A DNA stretch of 46,236 nucleotides from a virus. Both the position numbers and the translations under genes were made by a program. The DNA lies in IMG/VR virus record IMGVR_UViG_3300031669_000052, positions 1-46,236 of that record; one strand, written 5' to 3'. Numbering within the stretch: position 1 is the stretch's first letter; each line of letters begins with the position of its first letter. Under the pieces are notes generated by a model, which ran no database searches, had not been told where the DNA came from, and was given only the letters and a program-made list of their open reading frames with translations. Positions 32,247-40,985 of the stretch are shown piece by piece.

Positions 32247-32484
32247 TTCCTTAGGAATATCCATATCAGATATGAGTCGGCCTGAACTTATGGTTAAGAT
32301 CCACAAGATCAGAGCCACTCGTCGTACTCGACCTGCTGCTCGTAAATCTGCACCGGCTAAGGTCTCTCGTGCACCTAGCAAGAAAGCTCCAAAGCAACAA
32401 GATTTATTTGCCCTAGCTAATGGTATGACCACTGAAGCAAAGGCCGCCTTAGCGGCATCCCTCATGAAAGGAGTTAAGAAATGA
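32233..32484 (+). CDS. Basic protein with shared C-terminal motif
   Basis: The 83-residue product has a Lys/Arg/Ala/Pro-rich middle and a C-terminal helix DLFALANGMTTEAKAALAAS, matching the tail of the 118-residue protein at 25521. The basic segment suggests nucleic-acid binding. Coupled to the next gene (ATGA). Confidence 0.6.
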   Translation: MATIDSLGISISDMSRPELMVKIHKIRATRRTRPAARKSAPAKVSRAPSKKAPKQQDLFALANGMTTEAKAALAASLMKGVKK

Positions 32485-32660
32485 CACCAGAAGAAAAGAA
32501 AGAATTCCTTAAAGAGTTCCTTGATTTTATAATGGGAGTGGAGGATACAGTTCTCTGCATTGAGTCTAATGATCCTGAATCTGATCAGCAATACAGTGAA
32601 ACTACTAAGGATGAAGTCGAACTTATTGATAGTTTCCTCAGTGCAAGAGAGGGGTGCTAA
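32481..32660 (+). CDS. 59-residue acidic protein
   Basis: The frame from ATG 32481 encodes MTPEEKKEFLKEFLDFIMGV and an acidic helix-rich remainder. The start overlaps the previous stop and the stop overlaps the methyltransferase start (TAATG), so it is coupled on both sides. AAAGGAG lies upstream. Function unknown. Confidence 0.6.
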   Translation: MTPEEKKEFLKEFLDFIMGVEDTVLCIESNDPESDQQYSETTKDEVELIDSFLSAREGC

Positions 32661-33991
32661 TGGATACTCCGGAAATTCCTATAACTTCCATAGAACTGGG
32701 AGAACGCTTCCGTAAAGATTACGGAAACATTGAGCAACTCATGTTCTCAATCAAGAAGAATGGCCTAATCACTCCAGTCGCTGTAGGCGTAGCCGACAAG
32801 GTTAAGGTGGGAAGAGAGACTGATCTCCCTTATATCCTACTTGCTGGGGGTCGAAGGATGGCGGCCCTAACTGCTATGGGCTGGACTTCTATCCCTGTCC
32901 GGATTTACGACCAACCTATCTCCGAACTAGACTTACGTTCCATTGAGTTGGCTGAGAACTTTGATCGAAAGAGTATGGAGTACGCAGAAGAGATTGCTCT
33001 CATGAGACAGATCAACAATCTCCAGATTGAAATTCATGGCCCTAAGATAACTAGAAGTCCTGATGCGCCTGGCTGGAGCCAGGCAGACACCGCTAAGTTA
33101 GTGAAGAAAGATCCCTCAACCGTGGCTAAGGATCTTCAACTAGCCGAGGCCATCGAAAGATTTCCTGAACTCCAACTAGACAAGTGTAAGAATAAGGCTG
33201 ATGCTTTTAAGCGCCTTAAGAATGTAACCAAAACTCTAAACAATTCAGCCCAAGCTTCCGCATATACCAAGAGTGCCGGGGCCAATGATAAAGTATTCAA
33301 GAGACTCTCTTCTTCCTACATCATTGGAGATTGTCTTGAGACCTTTAAGAAGATTCCTAACAACACACTAGACTTCATTGAGATTGACCCTCCGTATGCA
33401 ATCGACCTACAGAAGGTTAAGAAAGATAACGAGTGTATGGGATACAACGAGATAGACAAGATGGAATATGCTTCCTTTATGTCTAAAGTATTCCAAGAAT
33501 CCTATCGAGTACTCCGTGAGGGGTCATGGCTAGTGTGTTGGTTCGCTGCTGATCCTTGGTTTCAGGAGATTGCATCTCTGATGCAGGGTGTGGGATTTAA
33601 GATGAATCTAATCCCTGGGATTTGGGCCAAGCCTAATGGTCAAACTGCTCAGCCCGAAACCTTTCTAGGTAATGCTTATGAGATGTTCTTTTATGCTCGT
33701 AAGGGGCAGGCTAAGTTACAGAGACCAGGACGCTCCAATATCTTCCAGCACAATCCAGTGCCCCATACCAAGAAGTATCATCCAACTCAGCGTCCCATTG
33801 AGTTGATGCAAGATGTATATACCACATTCGCTAAGCCTGGAACTAATGGGTTTATTCCTTTCTTAGGAAGTGGAGTGGGTCTTATAGTTGGGCATAACAA
33901 CTCTATCAACATGATAGGTACAGACTTAACTCAACAATTCAAAGATGGTTACATTCTTCAACTTAAAGAAATGTTAGGAGCGACAGAATGA
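32660..33991 (+). CDS. ParB-HTH-DNA methyltransferase fusion
   Basis: The 443-residue product joins two parts. Residues 1-110 are a ParB/Srx-type domain with LLAGGRRMAAL (GGRR at 63-66) and ENFDR at 99-103. Residues about 139-160 (WSQADTAKLVKKDPSTVAKD) form a KorB/ParB-like helix-turn-helix. From about 215 a beta-class N6-adenine/N4-cytosine methyltransferase follows: SYIIGDCLE, DPPY at 243-246, PTQRPIELMQ, and the late FLGSGVGLIVG SAM loop. ATG at 32660 follows GAGAGGGG. It probably methylates phage DNA, perhaps guided by its ParB-HTH part. Confidence 0.85.
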   Translation: MDTPEIPITSIELGERFRKDYGNIEQLMFSIKKNGLITPVAVGVADKVKVGRETDLPYILLAGGRRMAALTAMGWTSIPVRIYDQPISELDLRSIELAENFDRKSMEYAEEIALMRQINNLQIEIHGPKITRSPDAPGWSQADTAKLVKKDPSTVAKDLQLAEAIERFPELQLDKCKNKADAFKRLKNVTKTLNNSAQASAYTKSAGANDKVFKRLSSSYIIGDCLETFKKIPNNTLDFIEIDPPYAIDLQKVKKDNECMGYNEIDKMEYASFMSKVFQESYRVLREGSWLVCWFAADPWFQEIASLMQGVGFKMNLIPGIWAKPNGQTAQPETFLGNAYEMFFYARKGQAKLQRPGRSNIFQHNPVPHTKKYHPTQRPIELMQDVYTTFAKPGTNGFIPFLGSGVGLIVGHNNSINMIGTDLTQQFKDGYILQLKEMLGATE

Positions 33992-34587
33992 TACTCTTCT
34001 TCGATACTGAAACAACCGGCCTACCTAATGGAAAGCTTCCCTTCAATCACCCTAATCAACCAGCTCTTCTCCAACTTGGAGCAGTCCTCACTGATGATAA
34101 GGGAGAAGTAATTGAAGAGTATGCCACTCTGGTAAAGATAGGTTCTAAACCCATCCATCCTATGGCTCTAGCTGCACATGGAATCTCCAGTGAGAAGGCA
34201 AACTCTGAAGGTATCCATCCTATGGAAGCTCTCACTAAATTCCACTCTATGTCCCAAGATGCTGAGTTCTTTGTCTGTCATAACTTTGACTTTGACTATA
34301 AGTTGATTCAAATCTTGGCACATTCTCTCACTCAAACCCATGGAGATGAACCTACTCTCATTCTTGATGAGATCAATGAACTCCCTTACAAATGCACCAT
34401 GAAGAGTACCATTCAGTTTTGCGCCCTACCTTTCCCGTCCGGTAGGAAGGGTTGTAAGTTTCCAAAGCTTGAAGAACTTCATCGAATCTTATTTAATGAA
34501 GAATTCTCTGGTGCTCATGATGCTCTAGCTGATGTACTCGCAACTAAACGTTGTTACTTTGAACTTGCTAAGAGGGGGATACTCTAA
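33988..34587 (+). CDS. DnaQ-like 3'-5' exonuclease
   Basis: The 199-residue product is a DEDDh exonuclease: FFDTETTGLP (Asp6, Glu8), CHNFDFDYKL, and SGAHDALADVLAT (His and Asp). It would trim 3' ends or proofread. The polymerase below has its own exonuclease domain, so this one may serve repair or degradation. It overlaps the upstream stop (ATGA) and the downstream start. Confidence 0.85.
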   Translation: MILFFDTETTGLPNGKLPFNHPNQPALLQLGAVLTDDKGEVIEEYATLVKIGSKPIHPMALAAHGISSEKANSEGIHPMEALTKFHSMSQDAEFFVCHNFDFDYKLIQILAHSLTQTHGDEPTLILDEINELPYKCTMKSTIQFCALPFPSGRKGCKFPKLEELHRILFNEEFSGAHDALADVLATKRCYFELAKRGIL

Positions 34588-35177
34588 TGGATGCTATGCA
34601 AAAGCCTACACATTACACAACTACAGAAAGCGGATTCTGGGAGCCTTGGCCTTTTGGATACCTAAATACTAATGATATTACAACACATATTAAAGACTTA
34701 GTAGATCTTACAAAACTTCCAATCTATGCAGTTAAATTTAAAGATGATACTATCTTTGAGATGCCCATTGAAAGTACATCCTTTTTAACTTCAGAAGATG
34801 TAGAGAGTCTGAAGAATGCAATAAGGCCTGGTAAGGTTATAGAAATTGATGCAACTACTCTTCCTGAATATCCTATAAAAAAGATTATTAAAAAGAAACT
34901 AGGAGACTCTCTCAACGAAGCCCACTCTATCATCAATGGTGAGCGTCAGGATTCTTATGGAAATCCTGAGGATTCCTTCTCATTAATTGCTCAGTATTGG
35001 AACGCTTATTTTTCTGAGGGTAATATGGATTTAAAGAAACTAACTGCACTCGACGTAGCCCACATGATGATGCTATTCAAGCTCGCTCGATGTTCAGGCC
35101 AACAGTCTAAGCGTGACAACTACATCGACATCCAGGGGTATGCCGCTATTGCTGCGGATAGATTAGTGAAGGAGTAA
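34587..35177 (+). CDS. DUF6378-like protein
   Basis: The C-terminal half of this 196-residue product (INGERQDSYGNPEDSFSLIA, then DVAHMMMLFKLARCSG and DNYIDIQGYAAIAADR) is the phage DUF6378 domain, often near nucleotide metabolism genes. The N-terminal half is a separate beta-rich domain. It lies upstream of thyX, consistent with a nucleotide-related role, which is unproven. Confidence 0.7.
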   Translation: MDAMQKPTHYTTTESGFWEPWPFGYLNTNDITTHIKDLVDLTKLPIYAVKFKDDTIFEMPIESTSFLTSEDVESLKNAIRPGKVIEIDATTLPEYPIKKIIKKKLGDSLNEAHSIINGERQDSYGNPEDSFSLIAQYWNAYFSEGNMDLKKLTALDVAHMMMLFKLARCSGQQSKRDNYIDIQGYAAIAADRLVKE

Positions 35178-35180
35178 GAT

Positions 35181-35387
35181 ATGAAGATTCTAGAAGATGG
35201 ATTCTATGCTTTAACCATTCTCATAATTTTAATTCTTATGACAATCTCTCATGTAGAACAAGACAAGAGACTCGATATTCTTGAACAGTCAAGACTTGAA
35301 CAGGTTGAGAAAGAGAAACTGGTAGTAGGCTACTGGACTTGGAATCCTCAGTACTGCCAATATTTCTATGGAGCCAAAGATGAATAG
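35181..35387 (+). CDS. Single-pass membrane protein
   Basis: The 68-residue product has an N-terminal helix (FYALTILIILILMTI) followed by a coiled coil (HVEQDKRLDILEQSRLEQVE) and an aromatic tail. This is the shape of small inner-membrane accessory proteins, including some spanin-like ones, but it lies in the replication arm. Ribosome site GGAG. Confidence 0.6.
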   Translation: MKILEDGFYALTILIILILMTISHVEQDKRLDILEQSRLEQVEKEKLVVGYWTWNPQYCQYFYGAKDE

Positions 35388-35484
35388 TATAACTTACACC
35401 TGCCCTAGATGTGGCCATGTACACTCAATGTCACGATGCCCTAAGTGTGGGTATTGTGCAACTTGTGATTATAAGGAGAATTGA
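35380..35484 (+). CDS. 34-residue zinc-ribbon peptide
   Basis: The ATG at 35380 overlaps the membrane gene's end. The product MNSITYTCPRCGHVHSMSR continues CPKCGYCATC, giving six Cys in CxxC pairs. Its last codons carry the AAGGAG site of thyX. Probably a real metal-binding mini-protein. Confidence 0.6.
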   Translation: MNSITYTCPRCGHVHSMSRCPKCGYCATCDYKEN

Positions 35485-35485
35485 G

Positions 35486-36337
35486 ATGAAGATTATCAAA
35501 CCATCTGTAGAGTTTTTTGGCGCCGTACCGACAGACTATGCTGGGGCACTGGCTTTCATTGAGAAGGCCGGGAGGACTTGCTACAAGTCTGAGGACAAGA
35601 TCACTGCCGACAGTGCCGAGGGGTTTGTCAAGCGCTTGATTAAGGCTAGGCATCTGGCCATGGTGGAGCACAGTAATTTTGTGGTGCGCATCCCGCTAGG
35701 TACTGGGGCCTCCGAACGGATACAGTCTGCCGACAAATACTTGAACGTGTTTAATGATGAAGACTACGGCTATATCGGTGGGAGCTTAACCGCGTGGGTA
35801 CAAACTCCATACCTAGCTGCAAAGGGAATGTTATTGTTCCGAGGGGTATACGGAGAGTTGTTTGGTCTGAATGTCGTTGATGGGAAAACTGACTGGCAAG
35901 TCTGCCCCCACAACGAAATCCCCAAAGCCCTCCACCGCTACTCGGCCAAGTTCATCTGCGACCGGGGAGTCAGCCACGAACTTGTCCGGCACCGGCCTTG
36001 CAGTTTCGCTCAGGAGTCCACCCGCTATGTCAACTACGGCGGCAAGGACATGGAGTTCATTGAGCCTGCTGGGTTTGAGGAGTGGAGTCCTGGCAACCAG
36101 CAGAAGTTTGCAAATGCCTGTGGGCGATCTGAGGAGCTGTACAAGGCAATGCTTTATGGTGGACTATCCCCCCAACAGGCTCGGGCTGTGCTGCCGAACT
36201 CCCTCAAAACCGAGATCATCATCACTGCCGATGCCGCTGAGTGGGCGCACATCAAGAAGTTGAGAACACATCCATCTGCCCATCCTGACATGGTGCGGAT
36301 TATGAACATGATGCCTTGGAATGATTTCCTGTGTTGA
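35486..36337 (+). CDS. thyX: Flavin-dependent thymidylate synthase
   Basis: The 283-residue product converts dUMP to dTMP with FAD and methylenetetrahydrofolate. The ThyX motif RHRPCSFAQESTRY is intact (RHRxxSxxxxSxRY), and LVEHSNF-like VEHSNFVVRI precedes it. The gene is visibly richer in GC than its neighbours, which suggests recent acquisition. The stop codon lies within palindrome I. It would supply dTTP for replication. Confidence 0.93.
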   Translation: MKIIKPSVEFFGAVPTDYAGALAFIEKAGRTCYKSEDKITADSAEGFVKRLIKARHLAMVEHSNFVVRIPLGTGASERIQSADKYLNVFNDEDYGYIGGSLTAWVQTPYLAAKGMLLFRGVYGELFGLNVVDGKTDWQVCPHNEIPKALHRYSAKFICDRGVSHELVRHRPCSFAQESTRYVNYGGKDMEFIEPAGFEEWSPGNQQKFANACGRSEELYKAMLYGGLSPQQARAVLPNSLKTEIIITADAAEWAHIKKLRTHPSAHPDMVRIMNMMPWNDFLC

Positions 36338-36352
36338 TTAAATCCACATAGC
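36328..36352 (+). repeat. 25-bp near-palindrome, copy I
   Basis: The arms are CCTGTGTTGATT and AATCCACATAGC around a central A. It overlaps the last codons of thyX (TGA at 36335-36337). Confidence 0.85.
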
Positions 36353-36367
36353 AATATGGAGACATAT

Positions 36368-36544
36368 ATGAAACGTATAGAAATTAAAAAAGAAATACGA
36401 ATAGTATTAGAACTTACTGAAATAGAGGCTAATACACTTAAAGGGTTAATTCAAAATCCTATAACAAATAATGAGGAAGAGTGTATATCTAAATTTCGTT
36501 CAGAATTATTTAACTTATTAGATATTGAAGCCTGGGATAGGTAA
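36368..36544 (+). CDS. Small protein after thyX
   Basis: The product is 58 residues from ATG 36368 (TGGAG site); the in-frame ATG at 36356 lacks a ribosome site. It is a Lys/Glu-rich alpha/beta peptide (IRIVLELTEIEANTLKGLIQ). No family recognised. Confidence 0.55.
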   Translation: MKRIEIKKEIRIVLELTEIEANTLKGLIQNPITNNEEECISKFRSELFNLLDIEAWDR

Positions 36545-36549
36545 ACAAG

Positions 36550-36735
36550 ATGAAATCATTAAAAAGAAAAGAGTTTGAAAAAGCTAAATGGATTCCAGAT
36601 CGTCTTGGCTATCCTATAAATCCAAAGGCTGATCTTAAATGTAAAGAATGTGGCGGACACGGAATAGTTGATGTAGGTTATACTGGATGCTCATTAGAAA
36701 ATTGTCCCTCATGTCATATAAAGGATACTGTATGA
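36550..36735 (+). CDS. DnaJ-like zinc-finger peptide
   Basis: The 61-residue product has CKECGGHGIVDVG (CxxCxGxG-like) and CSLENCPSC. It resembles half of a DnaJ-type zinc centre. The end overlaps the polymerase start. Probably a small zinc-binding protein of unknown role. Confidence 0.6.
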   Translation: MKSLKRKEFEKAKWIPDRLGYPINPKADLKCKECGGHGIVDVGYTGCSLENCPSCHIKDTV

Positions 36736-39269
36736 TACCCAAAGCAACATACGTCCCATCTTCGGGCGACAAACTAACTGCCAAGTACATCGTGATAGGC
36801 GAGCAACCTGGTCGATCTGAAGTAATGAAAGGTCGTCCATTCTGTGGACTATCAGGCTTGGAGCTTGATGATAATCTTCACAAGGCAGGGATCACTAGGA
36901 GTGAGTGTTACTTTACTAATGTCATTAAAGATATAGACCGCCCTATTGCTCACTACATAGAGTTCACGAAGAAAGGTCCGGTAATCCATCCTGAAGGGCA
37001 GGAGTATATCAACCAACTGGCCGCTGAAATCAACTCATGTTCAGCTAAGGTAATCATAACCCTGGGAAATATACCTCTCTTTGCACTCACCGATAGGTGG
37101 GGTATTAACCGCTGGCGTAGTTCCATTCTCCGCTCCAATCTAATTGGTGGAGATAAGATAGTAATCCCTGCACTTCACCCAGATACTATCACTTACAAGT
37201 ATGTCTACAAGAACAAACGTCTTCTGATCATGGATCTTAAACGGGCTAAGAAGATCCAAGAGAATGGGCACATTCCTACCCCTCGTCAGATAACAATACG
37301 TCCTACCTTCTCACAATCTATGCAGTTCCTCACAGCCTGTGAGCAGTATGGTCTGATGGGGAATCCCATCTCATACGACATTGAAGTAGATGTATTCAAC
37401 GGAGAAATGACCTGTATCTCCTTTGCCTACGATGCTGAGAATATCATCAGCATTCCTTTCACATGTGAACATGGAGATTACTTTACCATTGATCAAGAGA
37501 TAACCATTCTCCTTAAGATAGCCAGTCTACTAGAAAATGCTGAGATAGAAAAGTGTGGGCAAAATCTCTGCTTTGATTCCCACTATATGCTTCGTAAGTA
37601 TGGGATCAAGGTAAGGAATATGCACGACACTATGATAGCTCAGAAGACCCTCCTCCCTGACTATGCTGTAGGTCTGCATTTCATCTGCTCTCTTTATACT
37701 GACATCCCATACTACAAGGATGATGGTAAGTATTGGCTGAAGGGAATAGGAAACTTTGAGAGTGGTTGGAGATACAATGCTCTTGACTCAGCAGTCTGTG
37801 CTGAAGCCCTGCCTAAGCAACTCCAAGATCTGATCCGTCAGCAGAACTACTATGCTTATGAGCGTAAGTGTAAAACTATCCCTGCCTACGTCTACATTAT
37901 GGAGAAGGGAATTCGAATAAACGTAGCCTCCATGACTCAGGCTTACAATGAGATGGGCCATGAGATGGAGGATACTCTAAAGGAACTTCACAAGGTTTGT
38001 AAGTTTGACATCAATCCCAACTCACCTAAACAGGTAGCTAGTTATTTCTATAAACAGAAAGGCTTACCAGCATATAAGAATAAAACCGGAGGAGACACTA
38101 CAGATGAGAAAGCACTTAAGAGGATTGCAAGAAAAGGTTATGGAGAAGCTTCACTCATCCTTAGACTCCGGGGACTTTCAAAAGAGCGAAGCACTTTCCT
38201 CGACCCTGCTAAAGTTGATGTAGACGGAAGAATGCGGTGCTCATATAATCCCGTCGGAACCAGATTCTCCAGAGTTTCTTCCTCTGAAAACATATTTGGA
38301 ACAGGAAATAACTTGCAAAATCAACCTCACAGAGTCCTCACCCATTTCTTAGCAGACCCTTGGCATATCTTTTATGGGCTGGACTTAAGTCAAGCTGAGA
38401 ATAGATTGGTCGCCTACATCGGCCGCATCACTCAGATGATTGAAGCCTTTGAAAGAGGTGAGGATATTCACGGACTGACTGCCAGAATTATGATGAACAT
38501 CTTCTTCAATGGTAAGTCTGATCACTTAACTGTGAAGGACTTAGCCCCTATTGGCGATGGTAAGAAGACATGGCGTGACTGGGGAAAGAAAGCCAATCAT
38601 GGTCTTAACTATGACCTCGGCTTTAAGACCTTCTCCTTGTATAATGAGATCCCTGAACGTGATGGTAAGATGATTGTTGACATCTATCACAAAGCATATC
38701 CTGGGGTGCGAAGTGGCTTTCATGCTTACATCAAACAATGCATCAACAAGAATAGAACCTTAACTAATTACATGGGTCGTAAGACTCTCTTTACTGATCG
38801 CCTTGACGACGCACTCTATAAGGATGGCTATGCTTGCATACCTCAAGGAACAGTTGGAGATGTGATTGATCAGAGGGGAATCAACTATGTATATTATAAT
38901 ACTAACCCACTCTTTAAATATGTTCAACTATTAATTCAGGTACATGATCAGATAGGATTTCAAATCCCATCTCCTCTGCATCCTGAAACTCCAGTGAGTT
39001 GGGAAGATCACTCAAGGATTCTGACCATGGTTAAGCAGAGTCTTGAGACACCACTCTATACTCACTATGGACAGCGGTTTATAATCCCTGCTGATGTAAC
39101 TATGGGAGTTTGTCTTAATAAAGAATTAACTTTTGAAAATCTGCGAAAGAAATATCCTTCAAATATGGCAGCAAATATGACAAAGGCTAAGGATCTTAAA
39201 TCTATTGATCCTCAATCTATTGAACAATCTTACTATGAGGTAACACAAGGATGGCTACCGACGGTATGA
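36732..39269 (+). CDS. Uracil-DNA glycosylase-like / DNA polymerase I fusion
   Basis: The 845-residue replicative polymerase starts with a UDG-family-4/5-like domain (VIGEQPG at 21-27, GRPFCGLSG). The exonuclease domain has DIE at 216-218, GQNLCFDSH and YNALDSAVC. The family A palm has motif A LDLSQAENR (Asp551, Glu556), motif B KKANHGLNY and motif C VHDQ (Asp739). The E. coli Phe762 position is His623, and HDE is HDQ. The Fe-S cysteines of family-4 UDG are not evident. Start ATG 36732 follows AAGGA. Confidence 0.9.
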   Translation: MIPKATYVPSSGDKLTAKYIVIGEQPGRSEVMKGRPFCGLSGLELDDNLHKAGITRSECYFTNVIKDIDRPIAHYIEFTKKGPVIHPEGQEYINQLAAEINSCSAKVIITLGNIPLFALTDRWGINRWRSSILRSNLIGGDKIVIPALHPDTITYKYVYKNKRLLIMDLKRAKKIQENGHIPTPRQITIRPTFSQSMQFLTACEQYGLMGNPISYDIEVDVFNGEMTCISFAYDAENIISIPFTCEHGDYFTIDQEITILLKIASLLENAEIEKCGQNLCFDSHYMLRKYGIKVRNMHDTMIAQKTLLPDYAVGLHFICSLYTDIPYYKDDGKYWLKGIGNFESGWRYNALDSAVCAEALPKQLQDLIRQQNYYAYERKCKTIPAYVYIMEKGIRINVASMTQAYNEMGHEMEDTLKELHKVCKFDINPNSPKQVASYFYKQKGLPAYKNKTGGDTTDEKALKRIARKGYGEASLILRLRGLSKERSTFLDPAKVDVDGRMRCSYNPVGTRFSRVSSSENIFGTGNNLQNQPHRVLTHFLADPWHIFYGLDLSQAENRLVAYIGRITQMIEAFERGEDIHGLTARIMMNIFFNGKSDHLTVKDLAPIGDGKKTWRDWGKKANHGLNYDLGFKTFSLYNEIPERDGKMIVDIYHKAYPGVRSGFHAYIKQCINKNRTLTNYMGRKTLFTDRLDDALYKDGYACIPQGTVGDVIDQRGINYVYYNTNPLFKYVQLLIQVHDQIGFQIPSPLHPETPVSWEDHSRILTMVKQSLETPLYTHYGQRFIIPADVTMGVCLNKELTFENLRKKYPSNMAANMTKAKDLKSIDPQSIEQSYYEVTQGWLPTV

Positions 39270-39457
39270 CACAGTGCATAAAATGTAAAAGGCCTATAAA
39301 AGATATAGCTATTAGAGATGCACTAGTAACTTTAGGATGGACTCCTCCTAAAGAGAAAGAAATACCTAAATGTTGTGTATGTGGCACTACTGAAAATTTA
39401 CGTAAGGATGGATGGTATGGTTATAGATGTAGTTCTCCAGACTGTATATGTTTTTAG
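39251..39457 (+). CDS. Zinc-ribbon protein
   Basis: The 68-residue product has TQCIKCKRP and CCVCGTTENL with a C-terminal CSSPDCICF. The start overlaps the polymerase end; ATG 39266 is an alternative. Function unknown. Confidence 0.55.
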   Translation: MATDGMTQCIKCKRPIKDIAIRDALVTLGWTPPKEKEIPKCCVCGTTENLRKDGWYGYRCSSPDCICF

Positions 39458-39468
39458 GAGGGTAGAGA

Positions 39469-40671
39469 ATGCCTCGTAGACTTGCCGACTGGCTGGACTC
39501 TTACATGGAGTTCACTGATCAAAGTGAACCTCCAGAACTCTTTCATATATGGACAGCTATCTCCACAGTCGCTGCTGTTCTCCAAAGGAAATGTGTAATT
39601 AACTGGGGGCCTATCCGCTTCTTCCCCAATATGTATGTAGTGCTATGTGCCCCTCCTGGTAAGGCTCGTAAGGGTACAGCCATGGCTTATGGTTCCACAT
39701 TCCTTTCTCGCATTGGAGTGAAGGTAGCTGCGGAATCTATAACCAGGGAGGCTCTAGTCCGTGAGATAATGGAAGCTGCAACTACTGAGATTAATGATGA
39801 GACTGGAGAGCTTACTTTCCATTCTTCACTTACCATTTTCTCTCAGGAGTTAACAGTATTTCTTGGCTATAATCAGCAGCAACTGATGATGGATCTTACT
39901 GACTGGTTCGATTGTGGGAGAGGGCCAGAAGGAAAGTGGACTTACCGTACCAAGCATCAAGGTACTGATGACATCACCGGGATTTGGATTAACCTGATTG
40001 GGGCCACAACTCCTGGCCTACTTAGATCAACCCTTAGTATGGATGCTATCGGCGGTGGATTAACTTCACGAATTATCTTCGTGTATCAAGAGGAGAAAGG
40101 AAAGTCTTGCCCAGTTCTCTTTCAAACTCCGGAGATAATTAAACTTGGTGAGGATCTCTATTCCGACCTTGAGCAAATCTATTTACTCAAGGGACAGTTC
40201 AAACCATCCTCAGACTTCATTGACTTATGGGTTGAGTGGTATGTTAAGCAAGAGGGTAGAACTGTATTCAACACCCCTCATCTTGAAGCCTACTGTGAAC
40301 GCCGCCCAGTTCATGTAATGAAACTATCCATGATCCTAAACGCTTGTCGCACAGATAGCATGGTGATTACATCTGTGGATCTTCAGAGGGCTATCAGCCT
40401 ATTGGAAAAAACTGAATGCCACATGCCTAAGGTCTTCTCAGGTATAGGTAAATCTCAACATGCTGAAGTACTCAGCAAGATAATGAATGAGATTGGTTTG
40501 ACTGGTACAATCTCACTCAGAGAACTTCAGAACAAATTCAAGTACGATGCCGATGCTAGAGTCCTAGATCTTATTGTTCAAACTCTGAAGAGCATGGGCT
40601 TTATCTCCACAAGAGATACAGAGAGTGACACAATCCTTATACATAATACTAAGGGAGGTGTCCAGTCATGA
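39469..40671 (+). CDS. DUF3987-like helicase/ATPase
   Basis: The 400-residue product resembles phage DUF3987 proteins thought to act as replicative helicases or primase-helicase partners. It has an N-terminal ELFHIWTAISTVAAVLQRK, a Walker A-like APPGKARKGTA near 61-71 (degenerate, KGT instead of GKT) and NLIGATTPGLL with GGGLTSRIIFVY. It ends with a winged-helix-like tail. GGAGGG precedes the ATG. It is a core replication gene next to the polymerase. Confidence 0.7.
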   Translation: MPRRLADWLDSYMEFTDQSEPPELFHIWTAISTVAAVLQRKCVINWGPIRFFPNMYVVLCAPPGKARKGTAMAYGSTFLSRIGVKVAAESITREALVREIMEAATTEINDETGELTFHSSLTIFSQELTVFLGYNQQQLMMDLTDWFDCGRGPEGKWTYRTKHQGTDDITGIWINLIGATTPGLLRSTLSMDAIGGGLTSRIIFVYQEEKGKSCPVLFQTPEIIKLGEDLYSDLEQIYLLKGQFKPSSDFIDLWVEWYVKQEGRTVFNTPHLEAYCERRPVHVMKLSMILNACRTDSMVITSVDLQRAISLLEKTECHMPKVFSGIGKSQHAEVLSKIMNEIGLTGTISLRELQNKFKYDADARVLDLIVQTLKSMGFISTRDTESDTILIHNTKGGVQS

Positions 40672-40985
40672 AAGCCCTAGTGGATATGCTTCACTTACTT
40701 CTCTGTCAGATGCCTCATATCTATGACATTATGAAGATTGTTCATAGGGAAGAAGGTAACTGTTACTACTATCTGGAAAATGATATAGCACATGGTGATA
40801 CCCTTCCAGACCACTTGAAGTGGCGTAAGGTAGTAGAAAACTTTAAAGCCTCCACCGGAATGGTTACCGATAAGGAGGCTCTAGAGTTTATTAAAAGAAG
40901 TATAGAATGTACTCAAAATATTAAAAGGTTAGTAGGTACTAATGAAGCTAAAGTAAATTTCATTCGTACTCTTATAGACCTTTAG
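40668..40985 (+). CDS. Last early-arm protein
   Basis: The 105-residue product is helical (MKALVDMLHLLLCQMPHIYD onward) and unrecognised. Its start overlaps the helicase stop and its 3' end overlaps the opposing 1511-residue gene by 14 bp. The forward terminator lies just beyond. Confidence 0.6.
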   Translation: MKALVDMLHLLLCQMPHIYDIMKIVHREEGNCYYYLENDIAHGDTLPDHLKWRKVVENFKASTGMVTDKEALEFIKRSIECTQNIKRLVGTNEAKVNFIRTLIDL

